The translations under genes and the position numbers were made by a program. From Selaginella moellendorffii (taxonomy: Eukaryota; Streptophyta; Lycopodiopsida; Selaginellales; Selaginellaceae): 64,000 bases of DNA. The DNA is taken from the NCBI RefSeq assembly GCF_000143415.4, contig NW_003314261.1:6263453-6327452 (forward strand), in the 5' to 3' direction. Shown here piece after piece: positions 54,786 through 64,000 of this stretch (position 1 is its first letter; every line of letters starts with the position of its first letter). Under the pieces are notes generated by a model, which was not told the origin of the DNA, did no database searches, and saw nothing but the letters and a program-made list of their open reading frames with translations.

Positions 54786-57349
54786 AGGTGAGCTCAATAG
54801 TGCCACTAACATTATATCAAATCTTATGATTGAGTAGATGTGCAATCCATTCCTAGGTATTGATTTGAAACTCTATCAGCAATATAAGTTTTTCTTGAGC
54901 TCTATTACCCACTAGATAGTATTGTGATTGATTGCACAATAAGTAATGGTTCTATAGTAGAGGTAGCATATGATTCTAGTAGATCGGTGTTTGCTATTAA
55001 AGAACATCATTTATTCAAACATTGGCTTAGAGTTACCTCTAACCTCAAGGAGGTAAATTATATTTATTAAGATTTTAATACATGTTTAGTTTTGTTTTAT
55101 AGATCATAGTCACCTAGAGTTAGAGGTTTTAAAAGTCTCCCAAAATATGCAAAATCTATAGCTTAACAAATGCAAAATAAGCACAATCTCAATATAGAAG
55201 AAGGCATAGAAGGAAATGATATATTGATGATGAGATAGAAGAAAGTTTTATTTGAGAAGAAAATCCTATCATATATCAAAATGTCAGTAATAGTTGTCAA
55301 TGTTAATATCATATTCCATAATTGCAAATTAGTATTCTCACATGCAACTGTCAGTTTGTAATGCTTATGTGTTGCTATCTCATCCTTCAATATCATGTCA
55401 ACAATTATATATGAAGTGATAACACCCTTTATATAGTAGTTGCGGTAGTGCTTAAGAAAACTATAAAAGCCCATAAAAATATCCTAACCCAAGAAAAAAA
55501 AGGCATATTAGGCATCTTAGTATCAAACTCTCAATTTGTTCATTAATTCCCACTAAATCAAGAGTAAGTTCTTCTATGGATTGGGTGTAGTAGATTTCAA
55601 CTTGAAGAAACTCCCCTTTGTCAATAGCTTAAAAAACCCATATTTTACACTAGCCAATGCATTATTTCCCAAGGGGATATTATTCCTCACCATGAAGCAA
55701 TAGTGGGTATATGTTCATAATTTATTCTTGAATTTATTGTACATCCACACTTTTAGACCTGTTGTTAAGCAATTGCTATAGTGCTTAAGGAAATTTTGTA
55801 ATGAAGACATTTTTCTTGTCCAAAAAATCAGTAGCATACTAGACATTGAATATAATAGCATTTTGTGATTTTAAGCAGTCTTGTTATATTAAGAGCATAA
55901 TCTTGCAAAAACATGTGGCACTACTCTTAAAGTGTTGGAGGTATCCCTCTCTAGTAACAATATTCAAAATTTTGTATATAGAGAGCTCTAATTCAACTTC
56001 ATAAAAACCACAATAGAAAAAAGATTGTAATGTGGTTATAGTGGAGGTGAATGTGGAATGTTAGTAAACTTTAGGGATGAAGGTGGAGACAAATATAAGG
56101 TGTTAGGGACTTATGTATGAGTAGCAATGACTTTCCTTTGAGCCATTTCTATATTAAATTTTTTAAGAGCTTAAGGATAATAAAAATACTATAATAACTA
56201 ACTTTTCTTGGCATTTATATATTAATTTTTAGTCTTGGGAATGAGGTTTATTTATTATGACATTAATAATACTCAGATTCTTGAAATGTCAATCTCAAAA
56301 ATGAGATTTCATAATCATAGCCTACTTATGAATAGAAGAGCTTCTAGAATTCTAGATACACATGATAGAATATTTATCATTCTAATGACCATCTATATAT
56401 ATTCTTTTCTACACTTGTGCCAACTTTCTAGAAAAATACACAACAGGGAAATATAAACTATATTATAGTAGTAGAGTATGCAAGCACGTAGGCCCATATG
56501 CATTCTCTTATATGAGATTATCTTTCAATCTTGGAAATGTAGATAAATTTGATTCTTTGATGTGATATCACTTTTAAGTCTTTTAAAAGATTTTAATTTC
56601 TATTATTATTATTCACAAATAACTCTCGAAAAATGCTAGTGATGATTCATCAAAAAAATATACCTTGGTCTTCTCATATAGGAGGATTGCGCTGTAGGAA
56701 GGCAAGTAGAGTTTTTTTATATGAATTAATATATAAATTACTCTATAGAAAGCTCTATAGAGTAGATATGTTTTCTTTTTTTTGTTTTTGCTATGTTCAT
56801 TTCTTCATTTCTTTTGTTCTAGACTATTGTTTTAGAGGAAATATGAGCATTTTTATTAAAAGTGATAATAGTCTTTACATTCCCGGATGGGTAATAAGGA
56901 CTAAGAGTGTAATATAAAGATTATGATAGTGACAGGAAATTAATATTCTCACATTGATTTGCCCTATTTATAAATTTTTTATTTTACTTAAGAACTCTAG
57001 AATGAATGAAATAGTACCAATATACACTATTAATGGCTACCCTTTAAAAATTTTATCTTGATTCATATTTAGGTTTTTTTAACAAATTGCAAGAAAATCA
57101 AAATATGATAGTTGTAAAGATAGTCTTTAGTAAGAAAATAGATAGGTTCTCATGAACTTTATCTTTTCTAAATAACTCAATTTAGTAAAAACTTTTGACT
57201 TAGGTATTTATATATTTTAATATTTTAAAGTTTATCAAAACTTTAACTTTTTTAACATAGATTTTCTTTGTAAGAGTTATAGTTGACTGCATTGACTTAC
57301 ATTGACTTGTGCTGAATTGAGCTCAACTCAACTCTGGACCATCCCCTCA

Positions 57350-58130
57350 TATGTTAATTAAGCTTTTGCCAGATAAAGTAGTCGAGAGGCTTTACGCTAT
57401 AAACGGAGAATAGAAAGTTATAGAGCTTGCTGCTAAGCATAGATGTGAGTTTTAGGGACATTGTTATTGTCACTTTGATCTTTAAATAACTAAAATAGTC
57501 TTAGAGATATTAGAAATAATCTTAGAGATTTGTCTAAAAAGTTGAAATATCTTTAGACACTCCTAGAAATTCTGAAATACATTGCAAAACTCAAAAATCT
57601 GTTATACAAACTTAAGTACAGACTTGTATTGACCATAACCGCCTGTTAGCAAAGAGGCTAAAGAGAAATTTGCGTTGAAAAACAATTTTTGAGTTATCAC
57701 ATATTTGAAAAGCTTTTTACATCATTCCACAAGAAAATTAATCTAGAATAGGCTATCATGTATTAGACAATTTAACTTTTATATTGATTCCACATGGCAA
57801 TTTCATGGAATGGTCTTCACATCTCATTCAAATTAGTCTTTTGTGTTGATCCATTTAGAAAAGGTTTGCCCAAAGATTTGCCAAAAGCAATAAGCTACTC
57901 TTTATAATTCCACAATTATAAAGGCAAAGTTGGCTATAAGCTAGAGGGTAAGACCTATTATGAAGCAAGCAAACTACTTTGGAATTGGCTATCATGTACT
58001 AAAGATCTTACATTGAATTAATCTTAACTACACTAGGCATGGGTAGAAAGGAAAAAACCTCTTATGCACCTAGGTGGAGAGATTGAGGATTGACAACCCT
58101 CCACTATCCTAATAGAAGTTGAATGGGGGG
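57350..58130. other. AT-rich spacer
   Basis: Lies between the end of MULE copy 2 and the C-rich repeat. No coding frame or repeat is recognised. Confidence 0.35.
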
Positions 58131-61100
58131 GTAAACAAAATGTGAATGTTTACTAGCAATCCACCACACCTATCAGAAGATATATTTTTCTTATAGATCA
58201 AAATGAAAGTTAGTTGATCCCCACTATAGTGCACATGGTTTTTACCTTTTATTCTATGGTGATTTACCATAGGATAACCATGAAACAGAACTTAATGTAA
58301 GTGACTAATTTTTCCATTCTACTTTAGTCACTTAACCACACCTCCAACCACTTGGAGGAGTCTCATTCACAACCTCCATAAGTCCCATTCAGGACTTGGG
58401 GCTTGCTAGCCCCGAGAATGGCATCCATGCCACTCAACCTTTGCACTTGGTCCAAGTGCTCCACGTGTCCGATCCCATGACCGACACCCAAAGGTACCAC
58501 TGACATCTCGGCCCGTTACGCTAAGGCCATGCCCATTCACCTTTGCTGCGCAAATGGTCCAATACCACTTGCATCACCATCCCGTCTCTCCAAGACTGGG
58601 CCATCTATCTACGAGGGGTCATCCTAGATCCACTCCTTAGCATCCTTAGGATGCCCACAGACTTGGGGAATCGCCTTCCCCAAAGTCCCTTTGTCAGTTC
58701 CTACCAAGTCCCTTTCTGCCCCTGGCCGTGTTTGCCAACACTGCCACTGGATCGAGGCCCACAGGCCCGACCACTAAGTCCCACGGTCCTCTAGGACTTC
58801 CTCACCACACGACTGTGTCCTTGGTCACTACCCCAGAGGACTGCTCCTCTTCCTTTCCACAGTCTGGGTCTTTGGGACGACATTTCGAAACACCGTGGCC
58901 TTACGCGAGCCACCTGGGTACTCTCCCCACCTATCGCCTTTAGGTGCTCTAGCCATGGGCTTAGAGCGAGGTTCCGTTGAGCCACGCCTGGTATCCAAGT
59001 AGGTAGTGCCACCCACACTTGGACTGGGAGCATTGGCCAGTCGATCTCCTGGGGGAACTAGAGCCGGCTCTTGAACACTTCACCAAGCTACCCCGCTTGT
59101 TGGTCCGTATTCACTCTAGTCTTGGACTTCCCAGTGGTCAGTTCATCACCCAACACTGGGTCTGGCCTTCCTGGGCCAAACTGGCCTTTCCTGGCCAAAC
59201 TGGCTCCACTGCAGTCCTCCCCCTACTATACTTTTGGAGCTCACCAAACCCCCCAGGGTCTGGGAGACGAACGCTTTGGGCTTTCACCCTCTCAGGCTCC
59301 GGACTCGGACTCGGACTCGGACTCGGATTCGGATTCGGACTCGGACTCGGGCTCGGGCTCGGTCTCGGTCTCGGTCCCGATCTCGGTCTCGGTCTCGGTC
59401 TCGGTCCCGGTCTCGGTCTCGACTTCGGACTCCATCTCGGACTGCATCTCGGACTCCATCTCGGACTCCATCTCGGACTCCATCTCGGGTCCATCTCAGG
59501 TCCATCTCGGACTCCATCTCGGACTCCATCTCGGGTCCATCTCGGACTCCATCTCGGACTCCATTTCGGGTCCATCTCGGACTCCATCTCGGACTCCATT
59601 TCGGGTCCATCTCGGGTCCATCTCGGACTCCATCTCGGACTCCATCTCGGGTCCATCTCGGACTCCATCTTGGACTCCATCTCGGACTCCATCTCGGGTC
59701 CATCTCGGGTCCATCTCGGACTCCATCTCGGACTCCATTTCGGGTCCATCTCGGGTCCATCTCGGACTCCACTTCAGACTCCAACTCGGGTCCACCTCGG
59801 ACTCCACTTCGGACTCCATCTCGGACACTCCCACGTGTCATGTGTTGGTCCTTTTGGGTCCCTTTTTGGAGCCTCGCCTTTTGCTCGCTTCATGCTCGTT
59901 CCTCGAGCACTTCGTTGGGAGTTCCACTCCCGCTCTTGACTTTTCAAGTTGGAGCTTTTTGTCCAAACGTGTTACGCTCGTTTGGCTCTCGCTTCAGCCA
60001 CTACCATGTGGCGCCCTTCCGGCTCCACTTTGGGGCCTAGGGATTTTGTGTCTCACAACTCCACCACCCATAGACGAAGTTCGATGTCCTCATCGAACGG
60101 TGAACCATTTTATAAAGTAACACCCGCATGTGTTACCATTTCCATCCTTGGCGCGTAGCCAATATTTGTCAATGGTGTGACATTGAAGGCTCACTATGCC
60201 TTCTCCATATTCGTCAATGGTTGGACATTGAAGGCTCACCATGCCTTTTGCATATCCTCTAAGGAGGGTAGTCTCTCCAACTTAGAGACTGATTGGACCA
60301 CATATAGTGGTTCTCTCCTTTTATTGGTTTAGTTCTCGCTAAACCTCTTAGAGACCCTTCTCTAAGTCAATCCCACTACTCCTTCTCGAGTAGTCTCAAT
60401 TTCCATCGATATAACCGTTGCACTTTGGAACTTTGAATTTTGACTTCTTGGAGTCAATTTCCTAGGTGTCTCCGACACCTTGCCTTGCACCTTTTGTGCA
60501 ACTCCACTTCCCATCCTAGGAAGTTCTTTACTCGAGGGCACCATCATCCTCTCTTCTATTTCGTGCCAAAGTTCAAGTTATCATACTTTGTGCTAGGGCT
60601 GTTCATGGCCCTATCATTTGGCTACCTTACCGCTCCCTCCCTTGGAGCTTCCACTTTCGCCAAACCGGAGCATTTCGGAATCCCTCCTTGGAAACACACT
60701 TCCTTTCCCGCAACTTGTTAGCGTCCAACACATTAGTGTTCCTCGCCTAACTTTGTCACTTGGATTCCCCCCAAGGGATTCCACGGCCCTATCTTGGCCA
60801 CTCATCTTTTGCTCCTATCCGTTGATTGTTGCACCAAGCAACATCGAATCTCTACCTCCCTCCTTGAGGTATTGTTTCAGTTCCATAGCAAAGACTCTTC
60901 TTTGCCAAGTCCGGAGGATGTCCACCCCTAGTACGTCTCTTTAGCATCTTCTGCTATGGGCTCTATCCACGGCCCAACTTCGTGACCCTCCCATGGGTCT
61001 TTTATAGAGACTACTTTCCTCGGACTCACTATGCCATCTCACGGACATAGTTTATTTCCCTTAGGTGTTCTTCCCACTTGGTCATCACGACCAAGCCACA

Positions 61101-64000
61101 CCACCTTAAACAGTTCAATTTCAACATTTTGAACCAGGAACTTCATTCCTTAGCCAACCAAGGACCTTGTCCTTATCTGGCCATAAGATCACCTAGTGAT
61201 CTCACCTTGGCACCTTAACAGAGTTGCCAAGAGGTACTTGGTCTTCTAGACCTCCAAGTTGTTGACTATAACCCCGGGGGCATCCCCCACACTTGGCGGT
61301 GCACCCAAGCCAGCCCTTACGGACAAGGGTTCATAGCAACTGAGATTAGGTGTCCCCATCTCACTCACCACAACCTTGGTGCCACTTGCACCAAAGCGTT
61401 CAAGTTAAATATGCTGATCTTTCACACTAAGCAATCTAACCGTGCATCATGACTCCGAGGCATCCCTCGCTTGGCGGTGTGCCCAAACCAGTCTCCCCAC
61501 TGAGAGTCCATGACCACCGAAATATGAGTGTCCTCATATTCCAAACCATCACCACGCCCTAGTGATTTGGGACTCGAACCCAAGCACCAGAGGGTCGGGA
61601 CTCGAACCCAACCTCCGTATATGCATCTACGGACGGCATCACACAAGATGCCTGGCGTGACTCCCCACGCCGGTGCACCAACTTATTTTTAAAGCGCGCT
61701 ACAGATCACAGCTTAAGAACCTAGTTCTTCCACACTGCCAAGTCCTCTCACTTGACATGTCTGTGATCATGCATGGACTCCTCCATGCTCGGCCCCATGG
61801 CCCACCCTTTTTAAAGTTATCACCTTCAACTAGGGTATTTGTTCCCCCGACGTGCCAATCTCGCTTGGCAAGTCCTCCGACCACTGTAACATGGTTCCTG
61901 CATAAGCGTGAAAGTCCTTGACCATCGACTTTCGTTCAAAGCCCTCTCTTTGAACACTCGGGAACTACTTCCCTAACCTTGATAGCCTTGCCTCATGGCA
62001 AGCTTCAAGACCACGCTTCTGCTGCGCCACTTTGATTTCGCGCGTTCCATGAACCATTTACACTTGGCCTTTCTAGGTACTAAGCTACCTAGAATCGTCT
62101 TTGGGAACCTTGAAGGAACTCTATCCCTCAGCTTGCTAAGGCCTCCCTTTTTGCAAGCCTTCCAAATGCCACATAGTCTAACATGGACAATTCCATATTT
62201 TATACTCTTCATGGCATCACAGTTGCTAACGGCAACACCCTTGAGCCCCCACTTGATTCTCCACTCCTAGCTGGCATAACCAACCTTGGTTATGCCCTTT
62301 GATTCCTACGGTTCGGTTCTATCCCCTTCTTGCTTTTTGGCTTCACACCTTTCCTTTGGTCATTCTCCTCCAGACCAGGAGGATAGCTTTGCACTTTCTA
62401 TCTTGCTTTAGCAAGTATTCTTAGGGATGAACTTACCCAATAGCCTAGAGAGTGGTTCCTCAATCCGGGTATACTCACCTTATAATCCCACACACTGGGA
62501 TTACATTGTTGCTTATGGGCCTTTACATGCCCATCACTAGCCTTGCCAAAATTCCATTTTTGGCTTTGTCCAACTCGGGTAGACAGTCCTCTCCTGTCTC
62601 CGCAACCTTGGACATTTGGATAGCACCTTCTATCCATCATTTGCTAGGGACTTAGTCCCTTGGGCTTTATCCATTGCCCTCGGGACATCAAACACCACCT
62701 TCTGGTGTTTTAGAGTGTTTGGGTGTCCCAATGATGGCTTTCTTGACAATGAGTATTTCCTTTTATGACATTGACTTACTATATCGCAACACAAGCAACT
62801 TATCCCCCGTAAGGGTATATCCAACTTCCCTATGCTATTAAGAAGTCTTGGGTAGCTACCTTCTACCCGTTTAACCAGTTATTTTGCACCTCTTGCTTAG
62901 TTGCCTCATAGTTGTCAAGTCCTACAACTCATTGCTTGGTGCTTTCACACCTCCATCATTATCTGGGTCACCACACTCCAACTGCATGCTCTGCAACTTA
63001 GGCTATACTATTCCCATTTCCATTGGGATTCCTTTGGCAAGGGGTTCTCATGAACCCACCAACATAGCCTCAAGGTATCACACCTTGGCACATTTGGTGT
63101 CTCCACACCATCGGCTCCACGAGCCTACCTCTATGACATTTCCCCTTTGTGTCTAAGTCTTTGCCAAGACCAACACCGCTCTTTCTTATGCCAACCATCC
63201 GTTAGCACTGCACCATAGAGGTCACACACAACTTTATGTCAAAGTTGTTTTCTTCTAGGAACACCTTTCCCATAACTTTAGTATGGCACATTCTGCCATT
63301 GATGAGATACCCTCTGTTCTAATCCTTGGATCCTATGATCCCCTCCCATCCTTTGTGGGGTACAACACGCCTCAGTCCAAATGCTTCCATCAGTCCTTTT
63401 AGGACCATCCGTTGACTCTACTTGAGTCATCCAGCAGTTTTGGACTTGGTTAATCCACAGACCCGTAAGGTCCTACTTGTGAGGCACTAGCTCACTGGAA
63501 TACACTTCTTGCATTCCTGTCCTACTCAAAAGGACTATTTTCACAAGTGTTACTCCGACACTTGATTTTGTTCTCTGGGGGCAACCTTTGCCCCTTAGGA
63601 CTACTTGTCTATGTGATGAGAACACCAACTCATCCACTTAATACACCCCCAACTCCTTGGGTTGTTCCAGCATTTATTAGAGGTAGCCCCGGCTACCTTT
63701 TCAAGGGCTTGAGTCCTCTTCTGTATTTGACCTCCCACGGTCATTACTTCTGGTCTCACATTCATGAGCACCAACCTCAACTATATGAGGAAAATCTTGT
63801 GACTCCTTTATTGCTTTGGAGTCTTTATCTTTCCCGTGATCCCAACTGTAGTTGTTTACCACAACTACATTAGCCAGTTTGCTAAGTCAAACGCTCATCT
63901 GGATCACATCCTCAACTTTTTTTTTGAGGAAAACCATATACTATTCCCAAGATCCCAAAGTCGTTCCATTATTGGCCCTTTTCTATCCACCACCCCGTCT
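58131..64000 (-). repeat. Large C-rich non-coding repeat, runs off the window
   Basis: Composition changes sharply to C-rich and T-rich on the plus strand and stays so to the window end, with short frames everywhere but no conserved protein motif. Diverged copies of parts of it occur at 11195-12390 and 50465-51040, so it is a dispersed family. A minisatellite is included (59285-59830). Two copies of a GGGACTCGAACCC word near 61569-61607, beside GCCGGTGCACCAAC, look tRNA-derived but form no tRNA. It could be a large non-coding LTR or a LARD-type element; no LTR pair can be defined inside the window. Confidence 0.6.
59285..59830. repeat. Minisatellite of GGACTCCATCTC / GGACTCGG units
   Basis: It begins with pure 6-bp GGACTC/GGGCTC repeats, changes to TCTCGGTC, and then becomes a higher-order mix of 12-bp GGACTCCATCTC and 9-bp GGTCCATCTC-like units. 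The unit lengths are multiples of three, so all three plus-strand frames and several minus-strand frames stay open. The homologous tract at 11430-11780 is heavily mutated. Confidence 0.9.

Larger units (their letters stand above)
52570..57349 (-). mobile_element. Large Mutator-like transposon, copy 2, inverted and deleted
   Basis: Read on the minus strand from 57349 it follows copy 1 from its left end: 57349-57285 matches 38.14-38.21 kb, about 56.22-56.37 matches 39.06-39.21, about 55.62-55.77 matches 39.67-39.80, and 55.08-54.84 matches 40.34-40.57. It then jumps to the satellite at 54.79-54.29, continues as 54.24-52.69 matching 45.0-46.63, and as 52.68-52.57 matching 47.77-47.92. Two internal deletions (about 40.6-43.86 and 46.64-47.77 of copy 1) are implied. 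It retains relics of both genes: a YYPLDSIVIDCTISNGS-like methyltransferase motif I on the plus strand near 54904-54950, and a transposase N-terminus relic on the minus strand around 52.7-53.3. Confidence 0.75.

Noticed and set aside
59019-60120. Long overlapping open frames on both strands (up to about 349 codons)
   Set aside because: They are produced by the 6/9/12-bp minisatellite, whose units are multiples of three. Translations are pure low complexity and none continues into ordinary coding sequence.
61560-61620. Possible tRNA or SINE (two GGGACTCGAACCC words)
   Set aside because: The words match a tRNA B box on the minus strand, but no cloverleaf, A box at proper spacing or acceptor stem can be drawn. 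They are parts of the large repeat.

Overview
The window reads as nuclear DNA of an early-diverging land plant, most likely a lycophyte such as Selaginella. This is inferred from protein families and gene style; no database was searched. The clues are a plant-type PPR gene without introns, a PEN-2 gene, a plant Nudix gene and an NME5/radial-spoke-23-like gene, which implies a plant with flagellated sperm. Introns are about 40-110 bp with GT..AG ends, and gene spacing is very tight. Repeats are rich in Ty3/gypsy elements, TRIM-like miniature LTR elements and old DNA transposons.

Layout. (1) 1-12.4 kb is a nested retrotransposon pile. A broken gypsy gag-pol is followed by a 103-bp-LTR miniature element. 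Next comes an old gypsy pol relic split by two TRIM-like elements. The second TRIM is itself split by a nearly complete chromodomain gypsy element (4950-10479) with 361-bp LTRs and perfect 5-bp target duplications. A degenerate copy of the repeat that fills the right end of the window closes this block. (2) 12.6-20.8 kb holds a cluster of related kinase-like genes: one with HGD, one with HGR in the catalytic loop, and two broken relatives. An unrecognised multi-exon gene lies among them. (3) 22.2-35.1 kb is a compact housekeeping island: an unknown Ser/Arg-rich gene, RBM42, TAM41, an NME5-like gene, a PPR gene, PEN-2, a CCCH/RRM protein of RBM26/27 type and a Nudix hydrolase. Several pairs share promoters or touch at their 3' ends. 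(4) 36-57.4 kb is AT-rich and is dominated by two inverted, decayed copies of a large Mutator-like transposon. The better copy (about 38142-50123) carries a SWIM/MULE-type transposase pseudogene on the plus strand. Divergent to it is a proline-rich protein ending in an N6/N4 DNA-methyltransferase-like domain. A palindromic GC-rich satellite lies between the two genes. (5) 58.1 kb to the end is one C-rich, non-coding large repeat with a minisatellite near 59.3-59.8 kb; shorter diverged copies of parts of it lie at 11.2-12.4 and 50.5-51.0 kb.

The host genes form no single pathway. They are ordinary nuclear genes for RNA processing (RBM42, CCCH/RRM protein, PPR), mitochondrial lipid synthesis (TAM41), intramembrane proteolysis (PEN-2), nucleotide clean-up (Nudix) and axonemes (NME5-like). 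The most unusual material is in the mobile elements: the methyltransferase-carrying MULE, the self-priming chromovirus, a TRIM with a captured coding fragment, and the palindromic satellite shared by both MULE copies. Exon coordinates were worked out by hand from splice signals and reading-frame continuity.
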